Assembly: GCA_900541965.1 (NCBI GenBank)
Contig: UQLN01000088.1
Span: 1 to 12,248, forward strand
Reading direction: 5' to 3'
Length of the DNA: 12,248 bases
DNA from: an uncultured Parabacteroides sp.
Lineage (GTDB): Bacteria; Bacteroidota; Bacteroidia; Bacteroidales; Tannerellaceae
Under the pieces are notes generated by a model. That model made no database searches. It saw nothing but the letters and a program-made list of their open reading frames with translations, and was not told the DNA's origin. The position numbers were made by a program, and so were the translations under genes. Shown here piece after piece: positions 1-7,831 of this stretch; the stretch's first letter is position 1; each line of letters starts with the position of its first letter.

Positions 1-115
1 CTTCTGTCGTACAGGAGGCAAGCAGCACCGCGGCAAGCAAATACACACTTGCCGCAAATGCCTGTACAGGTCTGTAAGAGGGACAGAGACCTTGTAGTTT
101 TGTGTTCATTTTCAT
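1..115 (-). CDS. N-terminal part of a lipoprotein gene, cut by window edge
   Basis: Reading the minus strand from the ATG at 115 gives about 38 codons that run off the left end of the window. The peptide has a basic and polar N-terminus, a hydrophobic stretch (FAASVYLLAAVLL) and a lipobox LASC, followed by TTE. This is the shape of a type II signal peptide, so the product is probably an exported, lipid-anchored protein. A second ATG lies at 109, two codons in; I chose 115 because it gives the longer signal peptide, but either is possible. A Bacteroides-type promoter is visible about 120 bases upstream. Nothing of the mature protein is in the window, so its function cannot be stated. Confidence 0.7.
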   Translation of the reverse strand, partial: MKMNTKLQGLCPSYRPVQAFAASVYLLAAVLLASCTTE

Positions 116-238
116 ATATATTTATCGTTCATGTTTGTTATTACCCTATTTATATACCGCCGTTTGACGCAGATATTTTTTATACGCGGATTTATGCGAA
201 CAACGCGGATTAAATACAGAAAACAGCATCAAACGCAA

Positions 239-271
239 CAAATATATAAAGATATTATTACATGCACGCAA
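239..271 (-). promoter_or_regulatory. Possible Bacteroides-type promoter for the left-edge lipoprotein
   Basis: The minus strand carries TATATTTG (239-246), an exact match to the Bacteroides -7 consensus TAnnTTTG, with a TTG (269-271) 22 bases upstream as a weak -33 element. It points at the lipoprotein start at 115. The rest of the gene-free stretch 116-521 is AT-rich; apart from this promoter and the hairpin at 464-496 I see nothing in it. A plus-strand reading frame across it looks like chance. Confidence 0.35.
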
Positions 272-463
272 CGTAATGCATTGATTTTTAATGCATATGA
301 TTCGAAAACAGGTTACAAAAAATCGCGAAAATATATGATTTTCTACAACTTTCAGGGAATTGAATTTTCTATATTTATTTTAAATTTTAACATTGTCTTA
401 TGGAAGCTTCCGGCTTTTTCCAATCTGTTTCTTCTCCCTATAATAGTTTTCAAAAATTACAAC

Positions 464-496
464 AAAGCCCGCTTACCGTCAAAGCAAGCAGGCTTT
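464..496 (-). terminator. Hairpin terminator after the S41 peptidase remnant
   Basis: AAAGCCCGCTT (464-474) pairs with AAGCAGGCTTT (486-496) with a single C/A mismatch and an 11-base loop. On the minus strand the stem is followed by GTTGTAATTTTTG, a T-rich tail. It lies 25 bases past the stop of the minus-strand peptidase remnant, which suits a factor-independent terminator for that gene. Confidence 0.6.
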
Positions 497-521
497 ATTT
501 GTAAAATCTATCGAAGAATGA

Positions 522-1151
522 TTATTTTCCTGTATGAATATATTGAATGGCCCGTTCTAATTGCATGTCATTTCCTTTTAGAAATTCTGTTTCATTATAC
601 AAAGCCTCAATATCCGGAGTTAAGCCAATACCTTCATAAATGTTACCATCCAGATTCTTGGTCAACGATGTAGAAGTATATACCCTAAACGCTTTATTCT
701 CAAAAGCTCCGGCATAACTATCATTTAAATTATTATTTATTGGCCCATGGCCTCCCTGGGTACGTTCTCCGATAAAACACCCATTCGGCAAAGCGCAGAT
801 TGCCATAGGCGTCAGTTCCCCCATACTAACTGAGTGAAGGTCTGCAAGCGCAATGATAGGAATATTTTCCAGATTTCTCTTTACAGGAGGAAAAACTTCA
901 TCCATTCCCTCCAAATCGCCGCCAGCCTTGCTAACAGGGTAAAGAACCAAAGGTGACCAGGGCGTATAATCCAATCGCCCCATTCCGTTTTTGGTACATG
1001 TATATCCGAATGTTACTTCTTCTGTAATCAAAGGAGACAATATAAAATACATATCGCTTAAAGATCCACCTCCATTGTTTCTGGTATCAATCACTACCCC
1101 TTTTAAGTCAGGAGTGTTTTCAATTAAACGGAAAAATCCTCTGCCATACAT
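522..1151 (-). pseudogene. S41-family peptidase, C-terminal half only (truncated)
   Basis: The 209 residues are the catalytic half of a C-terminal-processing/tricorn-type S41 serine peptidase. The strand before the active site (GVVIDTRNNGGGS, residues 18-30) is present, as are the nucleophile motif ALADLHSVSMGE with Ser109, the following GERTQGGHG loop (128-136) and the family-typical ending GIGLTPDIEAL. Bacteroidales S41 lipoproteins are normally about 400-500 residues with a signal peptide, an N-terminal domain and often a PDZ domain; all of that is missing here. The frame stays open upstream of the ATG at 1151, and codons 1152-1205 still read like peptidase (YYYFRFTKITKITGL). The similarity then stops at the start of the oppositely oriented ATPase gene. 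I infer an inactive remnant left when the ATPase cassette arrived, although expression as a short protein cannot be excluded. Confidence 0.75.
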
Positions 1152-1172
1152 CCGTAATCCCGTAATTTTCGT

Positions 1173-1180
1173 TATTTTTG
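1173..1180 (+). promoter_or_regulatory. Possible -7 element for the ATPase cassette
   Basis: TATTTTTG matches the Bacteroides -7 consensus TAnnTTTG, 25 bases before the ATPase start. No convincing -33 TTTG is found at the expected distance, so this is a weak call. If real, the cassette's promoter lies within the truncated peptidase sequence and the 5' leader is about 20 bases. Confidence 0.3.
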
Positions 1181-1205
1181 TGAAGCGAAAATAATAATAT
1201 ACATC

Positions 1206-2375
1206 ATGAAGGAAACTATAGTCATAAAAAAGTTCGGTCCACTTAAGAACGTGGAGATAGACGATATAAGACCATTGACCGTATTTATCGGCAAGTCGGC
1301 CAGCGGTAAGAGTACCATAATGAAGGTTGTCGTACTTATGCGTTATATCTATAAGATGGTGAATATCCGTTCGTACCTGAAGAACGCAAATATTACGCGT
1401 TCACCATTCAAACTGAGTTTCAACTCCCTGCTTCAAGACGGACTGGAAAACATGATAATGCCGGAGACGGAGATATACTACACTGTAGAGATAAACGGCA
1501 ATACATATACCCTGTCATACGCCAACAAAAGTCTGCAGTCCAGCATCAATATCCCCAACAGGGACTTGATATTCTTCAAGGAGTCGTATGTGTCGGAAAC
1601 GCGAAGCGTGATTCCCACATGGGCATCCAAAGTCTCCACACTCAAAGGGGCAAGTCTGGGATTCTTCTTTCACGAAACTTTCAATGACTTTAATGACGCC
1701 ACGGATGTTATCAAGGAGCAACAACTGAACTATCTGAACATGAAGATGAAAGTCCAGAAATCAGGGAACAAGCCCAAGCAGTTCATGATAGAGTCACTGG
1801 AGGAAGGTGCCAAGCCAGTAGAACTGAAATATGCCTCTTCCGGTATCCAGACCTCCGTCCCTTTGGCCGCCATTGTTCGCTATTTCGCGAGGGAGTTTTC
1901 GTTCAAGGACGCTTTTCAACGCTCGGTACTGACCTATTTGTACAAGCAGGACAGGCTCGAAAAGTTCACTCCGCAAATCAACCAGAGCGATTTGGCCAAG
2001 TATGTGCATATCCATATAGAAGAAGCCGAGCTGAGCCTTGACCCGGAATCACAGAGATTCCTGATAAGCAACCTTGTGGATGAAGCGTTCCACAAGAACA
2101 GTGACGACCGTACGTTAGGGTTGATGATAGCGACACACAGTCCTTATATTGTCAATCACCTGAATGTGCTGTTGCGTGCCGGGTATTATGAGAAAGCGAA
2201 AGAAGACTACCCGTTCCTGAAGAAAGATGACATTGCCGTATATCGTGTGGATGAAGGCACCCTGACATCCCTGATGGCAACGGACAACGATACGGAGGAG
2301 TATGTAATCAACACCTACGATATGTCCGACACGATGGAGCGCATCTTTGACGAATACGAAAGCATGGGGGAGTAA
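1206..2375 (+). CDS. AAA/ABC-type ATPase of a two-gene cassette
   Basis: The protein is 389 residues and has the full set of SMC/ABC-type ATPase motifs. The Walker A P-loop is GKSASGKST (29-37). A signature-like segment YASSGIQTSVPL lies at 209-220. The Walker B strand VHIHIEEAELSLDP (267-280) carries tandem acidic residues and the D-loop, and the H-loop is ATHSPYI (His311). This is the AAA_15/AAA_21 (OLD-like) layout, but there is no C-terminal TOPRIM nuclease and no room for a long coiled coil between the half-domains. The next gene starts 3 bases after the stop, so the two are almost certainly co-transcribed and probably work as a complex. Such ATPases commonly act as sensors or switches for a nuclease partner in anti-phage systems (Septu, Gabija and PARIS are examples of the principle). 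The role in defence is inferred from architecture and pairing, not shown. Confidence 0.85.
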   Translation: MKETIVIKKFGPLKNVEIDDIRPLTVFIGKSASGKSTIMKVVVLMRYIYKMVNIRSYLKNANITRSPFKLSFNSLLQDGLENMIMPETEIYYTVEINGNTYTLSYANKSLQSSINIPNRDLIFFKESYVSETRSVIPTWASKVSTLKGASLGFFFHETFNDFNDATDVIKEQQLNYLNMKMKVQKSGNKPKQFMIESLEEGAKPVELKYASSGIQTSVPLAAIVRYFAREFSFKDAFQRSVLTYLYKQDRLEKFTPQINQSDLAKYVHIHIEEAELSLDPESQRFLISNLVDEAFHKNSDDRTLGLMIATHSPYIVNHLNVLLRAGYYEKAKEDYPFLKKDDIAVYRVDEGTLTSLMATDNDTEEYVINTYDMSDTMERIFDEYESMGE

Positions 2376-2378
2376 TAT

Positions 2379-3029
2379 ATGGACAGCGCACTGATTGATT
2401 TCCTCAAAAATGACTATCCCACCCATTTCGGATTGACATGGGACGATGCGACCATGCAAATCCGGAGAGAGCAGCGTCCGAAAGGCAAGGTCGAGATACG
2501 CGACGGACAGCCACAGATTGTACAGTATGCCGGTCATGGTGTTTCCGTCATCACCAACCATTCGGAAATGGATGTGGAGATTATCAACTTTGAGCACTAT
2601 ATCGACATCTTCAAAGCTACAAATGCCGGGATGGGGTGTAAATGTGACTTTATCATCAATCCTATAGCCGGATATGATTTCATTGTGTTCAATGAACTGA
2701 CAGAAAGCGAGAGCCAGTATATAAAGCCTTTCACTTCTCCGACCACAGGGGAAAAAAAAGAAGGGAAGTTGGCGTATGCAAAGAGACAATTGGAAATTTC
2801 CATCGAGAAGTTCTACAGCATAAATAACTTCTTGGATCGTTATACAAAGAAAGTGGCCCTCTTCTCATGTCGGTTAACTAACACCAAGCCCAACCAAACG
2901 ATGTCAAAATCAGTAAGGGCTTTCCGGAAGCCGCAGAAAATATTCTCCAATATCCGCGCACACGAACCTCTGTCGCATAATTTTGTCTTTGAACAGCGGA
3001 TATATGACAATGAATATAAAATTTGCTGA
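2379..3029 (+). CDS. Partner protein of the ATPase, possible PD-(D/E)xK-like effector
   Basis: The product is a 216-residue soluble protein with no signal peptide or membrane segment, and I do not recognise it as a named family. Its centre resembles a PD-(D/E)xK nuclease core. An aspartate in a hydrophobic strand (KCDFIINP, Asp90) is followed by a second strand ending in an acidic residue (DFIVFNELT, Glu106). A helix of the form AKRQLEISIEKF (134-145) comes next, then another strand (KKVALFSCR, 157-165). Many such nucleases have E-L-K followed by a helix with A..QL..TI; here the lysine position is Thr108, so the catalytic lysine is either displaced (K126, K127 and K130 lie in the following loop) or absent. 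The start ATG lies 3 bases after the ATPase stop. Effector function is inferred; an inactive nuclease fold or a DNA-binding partner is equally open. Confidence 0.7.
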   Translation: MDSALIDFLKNDYPTHFGLTWDDATMQIRREQRPKGKVEIRDGQPQIVQYAGHGVSVITNHSEMDVEIINFEHYIDIFKATNAGMGCKCDFIINPIAGYDFIVFNELTESESQYIKPFTSPTTGEKKEGKLAYAKRQLEISIEKFYSINNFLDRYTKKVALFSCRLTNTKPNQTMSKSVRAFRKPQKIFSNIRAHEPLSHNFVFEQRIYDNEYKIC

Positions 3030-3070
3030 GTGGATTTATACAATAAAATTCTGCTTTGGTGATATGAAAT

Positions 3071-3105
3071 ATGCTTGAAACTGTCTATGGATAGTTTTTA
3101 AGCAT
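3071..3105. terminator. Long hairpin between convergent genes
   Basis: Positions 3071-3085 (ATGCTTGAAACTGTC) pair with 3090-3105 (GATAGTTTTTAAGCAT) around a TATG loop, with one bulged T and two G-T pairs, giving about 15 base pairs. It sits between the stop of the plus-strand cassette (3029) and the stop of the minus-strand small gene (3131), the usual place for a terminator serving both strands. Neither side has a long T tract, so termination efficiency is uncertain. Confidence 0.5.
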
Positions 3106-3130
3106 GATACTTTCTATTCCGGACTTTCTT

Positions 3131-3448
3131 CTATTCAAGTTTTTTAGCTTCCCATTCCTTTCCATTATGCTTTAATACATATTCTGCAATGTATGTGATT
3201 AAATTAATCGGATGGAAAGAGTAGCGTAATTCCCCTTTGCGGTAAGTAACCGACAACATAAGTTCTCTCGCATTTCCATAGAACTCAATAGCCTCGTCGT
3301 ATTTGGTTCTTAAGTTTTTCTGGTTCTCCTTCAAAAAGATGATGCAGCTCCTGATTTTCAGAGCATCTATCAAATTCTCAACAGAGCTTCCTACCGGAAC
3401 ACTATACAAGGTGTGGCTAAAAAAGGAATTGGGAATATAATGTCGCAC
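3131..3448 (-). CDS. Small hypothetical protein downstream of the EEP lipoprotein
   Basis: This is a 105-residue frame starting with GTG, 5 bases after the stop of the BACON/EEP lipoprotein gene on the same strand. The composition is protein-like: a helical, charged middle section (FLKENQKNLRTKYDEAIEF) and a second part with alternating aromatic and hydrophobic residues (LRYSFHPINLITYIAEYVL). There is no signal peptide and no family I recognise. The frame stays open upstream into the lipoprotein gene's end without an ATG, so the start is uncertain. The piece could also be the C-terminal remnant of a larger gene that lost its front at a rearrangement junction. A hairpin at 3071-3105 follows its stop. 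It would be translated with the lipoprotein if it is real. Confidence 0.4.
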   Translation of the reverse strand: MRHYIPNSFFSHTLYSVPVGSSVENLIDALKIRSCIIFLKENQKNLRTKYDEAIEFYGNARELMLSVTYRKGELRYSFHPINLITYIAEYVLKHNGKEWEAKKLE

Positions 3449-3453
3449 GAGTA

Positions 3454-5340
3454 TTACTTGGCAAACTTCACATCGGCATATACTGGTCGGTGGTCCGAAG
3501 CTACCGGTTCGTCAATTACTCTGCTGCTGTTTTTTTTGCCGGCTCCCTCGTTCTTGTACATGAACAGATAGTCGATTGTTCTGTTCGGCGCATTGGCTGG
3601 GAACGTATAGCCATTTTCGTCATTGAGAATTTCGAAACTCTGCTTGAGCTTTATAATCGAGTTTTCATTCGGCTTAGCGTTGAAGTCCCCTCCTATGAAT
3701 ACCGGTTTTTTGGTTTTAAGGTTTTTGATAAAATCTATAATCAGGTCTGCAGAAGAGAGACGGGCGCTCTCTCCGACTGAAAAATGAGTGCTGCAGAATA
3801 TGCAGTCATCGAATTCGGCTACCACCATATACCGGTCTTCTTTATATTGGTCTTCTTTCGCGTCTGACAACTTAATTTTTGTAACTGACAGCGGCTTTTG
3901 GCGCGAAAGTATGCCAATACCATATTTTCTTATTAAATCACTGACTGTCGCACAGAACGTAGGCACCATATTGGTAAGAGATGCCAGAGTGCCGAGTTGA
4001 TCAACGTATTGATATTCCCGGTTCTTGTACTCGACTTCTTGAATGGCAACGAAGTCCGGCTGATATTGGTTAATGACATTTGCGGTGCGCTTATAATCGA
4101 CTTTGCCGTCCATTCCTTTACACCTTTTTACATTGTACGACATCATACGAATGGTTTTATACGGCATGCTGTTCTGCGTTATGCGAAGCGTTGCGAATTT
4201 ATTCTCCTGACCGGAGAAATGTACCATTGCATTGCGGATGTCAAGTTCGGGATTCTCCTTTACTTTCAGCGTTATCGTGTACTTGCCAGAAACACCTTGC
4301 AACGGGGTTACACTTAACCACGACTCGCCTCCGGTAACTTTTGCCAACCATTTTCCCTCTGCGGTCAGTGTTACGATATACTCGCCCTGCTGCCGAGGGA
4401 TATTTATGATTGATTGCGACAATGATATCTGAGCACTTATTGCTTTTTGCTTTACCGTAAGCGGTAGTTGCTTCGCTTCTCCAGAAGCATTGTCTGTGTA
4501 AGAGAGCATAAGTTTGCTCTCCCGCAACTCCGCCATTTCGTTTCGGGTCATGGTTATGACGATTGTGTCGTTGCCCTCGCCACTTGCAGGTGCTACGCTT
4601 ATCCAGTCGTCGGCTTCAGGAACTGTTATTTTCCACTCCGTGTTGGAAGATAAATCTACCGAAGTTTCTAAAACCGTCGCATCCACGATTATTTCGTTTT
4701 TGGAAAATGATACTTTGGATATGGACGCATTTTGCTTTACCGTAAGTGGAAGTTGCTTCGCTTCTCCAGAAACATTGTCTGTGTAAGAGAGCATAAGTTT
4801 GCTCTCCCGCAACTCCGCCATTTCGTTTCGGGTCATGGTTATGATGATTGTGCCGTTGCCCTTACCACTTGCAGGTGCTACACTTATCCAGTCGTCGGCT
4901 TCGGGAACTGTTATTTTCCACTCCGTATCGGAAGATAAGTCTACCGACGTTTCTAAAACCGTCGCATCCACAATTATTTCGTTTTTAGAGAATGACACTT
5001 TGGATGTGGACGCATTTTGCTTTACCGTAATTACCTTCTTCGCTGTAAAGCATTCGAGTGTAACGGTAGCGGAGCGCGAAAATCCCTCGTTGTTTTTTTT
5101 AACTGTTATGAGTACTGCTTTTCCTGCTTTGGCGACTTTGCACCATGAGGCATCCGTTTGTGCGGTCCATGAGCCGGAAGCCGTAACGCCAATGCTGCAA
5201 GTGTTTTCCTCACCTGAAAGGACAATTTGTGCCTGCTCCACCGAGATACTTGCTTTTTGTTCTTTACCTTCGTTATTTGTGCACGATACGGATAGCAGCA
5301 CAAGGCAAATAAGGTTCAATGCTTTAATTAGCTTTATCAT
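3454..5340 (-). CDS. Secreted lipoprotein: four BACON domains plus EEP phosphodiesterase domain
   Basis: The product is 628 residues from the ATG at 5340. A TTG nine codons earlier is also in frame, but the ATG gives a compact signal peptide with lipobox LLSVSC (Cys20). Four BACON-type beta-sandwich domains follow at about 30-107, 112-203, 207-298 and 303-390; domains 2 and 3 are nearly identical. The C-terminal 230 residues are an endonuclease/exonuclease/phosphatase domain with its catalytic motifs intact: MSYNVKRCKG (Asn), IQEVE (metal-binding Glu), CSTHFS, GGDFNAKPNE (Asp/Asn), TIDYLF and SDHRPVYADV (the Asp-His pair). The protein should be anchored at the cell surface or in the periplasm, cleaving phosphodiester or phosphomonoester bonds in DNA, RNA, phospholipid or inositol phosphates; the substrate cannot be read from the sequence. 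BACON domains in Bacteroidetes are linked to glycan or mucin adhesion, so they may position the enzyme. Confidence 0.88.
   Translation of the reverse strand: MIKLIKALNLICLVLLSVSCTNNEGKEQKASISVEQAQIVLSGEENTCSIGVTASGSWTAQTDASWCKVAKAGKAVLITVKKNNEGFSRSATVTLECFTAKKVITVKQNASTSKVSFSKNEIIVDATVLETSVDLSSDTEWKITVPEADDWISVAPASGKGNGTIIITMTRNEMAELRESKLMLSYTDNVSGEAKQLPLTVKQNASISKVSFSKNEIIVDATVLETSVDLSSNTEWKITVPEADDWISVAPASGEGNDTIVITMTRNEMAELRESKLMLSYTDNASGEAKQLPLTVKQKAISAQISLSQSIINIPRQQGEYIVTLTAEGKWLAKVTGGESWLSVTPLQGVSGKYTITLKVKENPELDIRNAMVHFSGQENKFATLRITQNSMPYKTIRMMSYNVKRCKGMDGKVDYKRTANVINQYQPDFVAIQEVEYKNREYQYVDQLGTLASLTNMVPTFCATVSDLIRKYGIGILSRQKPLSVTKIKLSDAKEDQYKEDRYMVVAEFDDCIFCSTHFSVGESARLSSADLIIDFIKNLKTKKPVFIGGDFNAKPNENSIIKLKQSFEILNDENGYTFPANAPNRTIDYLFMYKNEGAGKKNSSRVIDEPVASDHRPVYADVKFAK
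4447..5016 (-). repeat. 285-bp tandem duplication encoding BACON domains 2 and 3
   Basis: Copy 1 (4732-5016) and copy 2 (4447-4731) are each exactly 95 codons. By my count they differ at about 18 of 285 positions, many of them silent. Domains 1 and 4 are far more diverged. The duplication is in frame and recent, and it gives the gene a ready route to change domain number by recombination or slippage. Confidence 0.9.
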
Positions 5341-5434
5341 TTTGCTTATTTTAAAAGATAAAATCAATACTTTCTAATTAATATACTCTTTTTATTGTAC
5401 CCTAAAGCATACGCTCATGTTGTGCTTACAGCGA

Positions 5435-5464
5435 AAGCACTCAAACTTCACAGTTTAAGTGCTT
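5435..5464 (-). terminator. Strong hairpin after the unit A HU-like gene
   Basis: AAGCACT (5435-5441) pairs with AGTGCTT (5458-5464) and AAACT with AGTTT around a TCAC loop: 12 base pairs with one C/A mismatch. It lies between the unit A HU-like gene and the EEP lipoprotein. The same place in units B and C holds related hairpins that share the CTTCACAG loop. There is no clear T tract, so it may terminate, attenuate, or protect an mRNA end. The rest of 5341-5593 shows no clear promoter for the EEP gene. Confidence 0.55.
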
Positions 5465-5593
5465 CCTTATCATTTGAGAAATAATTTCATTAATGTTTTG
5501 GTTAAGATATCAATTATCTATTATTGTATTTCTAACTTGAAATACTAAGTTTTTTATATTTTAAGCGTATTTTTTTATTAGGGGCAAGGTTGA

Positions 5594-5881
5594 TTATTCC
5601 CCCTCGCCTTTATTCAACTCCTTCAAAAATCCCTTACCGGGTTTAAACTTTACGCTTCTTCGGAAAGGAATAACGCAGGAAACCCCGCTTTTCGGATTAC
5701 GCCCTATACGTTCGGTCTGCTCCCACAAGTAATAAGTTCCAAAATCTTTCAATACAAGACGATTGTCTTCATTTAAGACTTTTGACAGTTCATCGTTAAA
5801 CGCATCAAGTAAGGATACTATCGCTTTTGGAGGCAAAGACAAACGGGCTGAAAGGCGTTTGACAAATTCTGTTTTGTTCAT
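5594..5881 (-). CDS. HU/IHF-family DNA-binding protein, unit A
   Basis: This 95-residue protein has the HU fold in order: N-terminal helices (MNKTEFVKRLSARLSLPPKAIVSLLDAFNDEL), the turn before the sheet (KDFGTYYL), and the DNA-binding beta arm with its conserved tip proline (RIGRNPKSG). The closing strand and helix follow (VKFKPGKGFLKEL). Family members dimerise and bend DNA as nucleoid or recombination co-factors. It starts 15 bases after the unit A lipoprotein stop and is preceded by AAGGG, so it is the second gene of that operon. It is clearly more diverged from the unit B and C copies than those are from each other. A housekeeping role is less likely than a local one, because each unit carries its own copy. 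Confidence 0.9.
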   Translation of the reverse strand: MNKTEFVKRLSARLSLPPKAIVSLLDAFNDELSKVLNEDNRLVLKDFGTYYLWEQTERIGRNPKSGVSCVIPFRRSVKFKPGKGFLKELNKGEGE

Positions 5882-5896
5882 TTTAATATGCCCTTT

Positions 5897-7759
5897 TTAT
5901 TCTTGGATACAACGAACTTGCCTTCCGTAAGCACGGTGATAATTATCTACTATTGCATTTTCATTCTCGAACTGAACATGATATGCAAATATCATATTTA
6001 ATGGAACCGAAGATGTCCAGTAATAGCCAAATCTACCGAAATAGTAAGCAGCACCACTATAGCCTCGACGAGCACCAGCAGCAGGTAAAACTAAATTCTG
6101 TCCGCTTTCTACACCGGAGATAGACAATATGCCGTTATTGAATTCCTTAGCAACAGAAGTATTCCCGATACCAATAGCTTCCCATTCCGACTTTGTAGGA
6201 ACACGCCAACCTTCAGGGCAAGGGTCAGATACAGTTTTAACAGGCTCATCTTCTGTTCCACTATTCCATAATTTCTGATACCAAATATCTAAATACACCA
6301 TATTTTCAGCTGATGGATTGTCTTTCCCTTGCTCAAACAATAACCAGTTACCTCGAGTATTTATACCTGAATCTCTTGACATTATAAATCTACCATCCCA
6401 TTGACTAATGCCACTTAAATAATCTTCACCTGTAGGAATGACACTCTCTTTATAGTTTTCTCTATCCAGTACACTTTGTTCATTTGTAGTTGTGAAAGCA
6501 GCCTTACGTCCCCACTGAAATGTATTACCACAAGATTTTGTGAGATCAGCATCTGCAGCTACAGATGTAGGTATCTCTGTCGCACCAACATTGACAGGAG
6601 CCCAAAAGACTTTTTCTCCTGTAACTGTTGCCATCATAATAGGCTGAAATCCTGTACCTGCATAATCAGGACGGCTCTGAATAGTGATTGTTTCTGTATC
6701 TTCCGGATTACTGACGTCACTGATTGTTACACGTATATCCAACGGTACCTTTACACTTTGTACCGGCACATTTACCTCCATTATAATCCTATTGTCTACC
6801 GGAGCACCTACAACCAATATATCGTTCAATTTTCCTTCGCCACCAGTTGATTTTGCCTGTTTGTCATAAAGTGCAATTACTTTGGATTCTACAGCACTTA
6901 CTCCTTCTACATCAAAATATAGGGTACCCGCACCTGTTGCATCTGTAATATCCAATATTTTAGTATTAGCACTCCATATAATGCCGGTTCCTGCCAACGC
7001 AGATTCATTGAAGTTAACCAAAGCGACATCAGACTTCATCCATTTGGCATAAAGAGTCATATCACCGGTTACAGGTGCATTAAAATCGTAAACTGTAACT
7101 TTTTCCACATCGGAATACCAACCTCTGAACTTAAAGCCCATTTTTTGTGGATTGGCCGGCATGGTCAATTTCTCATTGGCTTTGACAGAAGCAGGGTCCA
7201 TTTCATTACCTCCGTCCGTATCAAACGTTACGGTATATACAGCTTCACCCGGATTGGACCAACGGGCATACAAGGTGATGTTGTCATTTACCACATCCGT
7301 ACCGAATTCCCATACGCTTGTATAAGCAGCATCTTTATACCAACCTAAAAAGCGACAATCTTCCTTAGTCGGGTCAGTCGGTTTTATCAACTTTTCGCCC
7401 TTATTGACAGTCAAGGGGGCTACCTCACTTCCTCCCTGTGCGTCAAAAGTTACGACACAAGCCTGAGCCGTTTCAACCCATTTCGCATACAGCGTTACAT
7501 TACTCATTACCGTTTCCTTGTCAAAATCCCAAGCCGTTGTACATCCGGCTTCCTTGAACCAACCGGAGAAGATGTAATTTTCTTTTGTAGGGTCTTGCGG
7601 CTTTGTTACTTTTTGACCTTCCACAACTTTCAAGGCATCAATATTACTGCCTCCCTGGGTATTGAATGTTACGATGTACTCTGAGATGACAGGGTCATCT
7701 TTTTTACAGCCTACGACGATTACCATCATAAGCAACATTAAAGTAATTAATTTTCTCAT
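5897..7759 (-). CDS. Surface lipoprotein with three InlB-type repeats and a FISUMP domain, unit A
   Basis: The product is 620 residues from the ATG at 7759; an upstream in-frame start at 7819 is rejected because the paralog starts at the same MRKLI and the signal peptide is then compact (lipobox VVGC, Cys18). Three Listeria-Bacteroides (InlB B-type) repeats of about 67 residues, each ending LYAKW or LYARW, occupy 28-94, 101-167 and 175-240. A beta-rich linker domain (245-365) follows. The C-terminal Fib_succ_major domain (385-620) has the hallmarks PVNVGATEIP, FQWGRK, DPCPEGWRVPT, YYWTSS and VRCIQE. This domain has a lectin-like layout, so the protein is probably a surface adhesin or binding protein. 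Unlike units B and C, the last 60 codons are AT-rich and lack the NNC codon bias, so this copy does not look like a diversified one. Expression should depend on the invertible promoter at 7931-8182. Confidence 0.85.
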   Translation of the reverse strand: MRKLITLMLLMMVIVVGCKKDDPVISEYIVTFNTQGGSNIDALKVVEGQKVTKPQDPTKENYIFSGWFKEAGCTTAWDFDKETVMSNVTLYAKWVETAQACVVTFDAQGGSEVAPLTVNKGEKLIKPTDPTKEDCRFLGWYKDAAYTSVWEFGTDVVNDNITLYARWSNPGEAVYTVTFDTDGGNEMDPASVKANEKLTMPANPQKMGFKFRGWYSDVEKVTVYDFNAPVTGDMTLYAKWMKSDVALVNFNESALAGTGIIWSANTKILDITDATGAGTLYFDVEGVSAVESKVIALYDKQAKSTGGEGKLNDILVVGAPVDNRIIMEVNVPVQSVKVPLDIRVTISDVSNPEDTETITIQSRPDYAGTGFQPIMMATVTGEKVFWAPVNVGATEIPTSVAADADLTKSCGNTFQWGRKAAFTTTNEQSVLDRENYKESVIPTGEDYLSGISQWDGRFIMSRDSGINTRGNWLLFEQGKDNPSAENMVYLDIWYQKLWNSGTEDEPVKTVSDPCPEGWRVPTKSEWEAIGIGNTSVAKEFNNGILSISGVESGQNLVLPAAGARRGYSGAAYYFGRFGYYWTSSVPLNMIFAYHVQFENENAIVDNYHRAYGRQVRCIQE

Positions 7760-7831
7760 GATTTTAAATAATTTAGTTTGTTGATTAATGAATATAAAGT
7801 ATACATAACACTTCCTCAATCCGAATATAAC

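Noticed and set aside
131..673. Plus-strand reading frame of 180 codons
   Set aside because: It crosses an AT-rich intergenic region and runs into the antisense of the S41 peptidase; composition is rich in Ile, Phe, Tyr and Lys as in random AT-rich sequence, with no recognisable domain.
2115..2789. Minus-strand frame of 224 codons opposite the ATPase cassette
   Set aside because: It lies wholly antisense to the end of the ATPase and the start of its partner, spans their junction, and has a Cys/His/Phe-rich composition typical of a reverse-frame shadow.
4799..5377. Plus-strand frame of 192 codons opposite the BACON domains
   Set aside because: It is the reverse-strand shadow of the BACON repeats; its repeated blocks mirror the tandem duplication in the real gene.
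7760..7819. In-frame upstream start for the unit A lipoprotein at 7819
   Set aside because: It adds 20 residues before the signal peptide, and the unit B paralog has no such extension; the MRKLI start at 7759 is shared and gives a normal lipoprotein signal.
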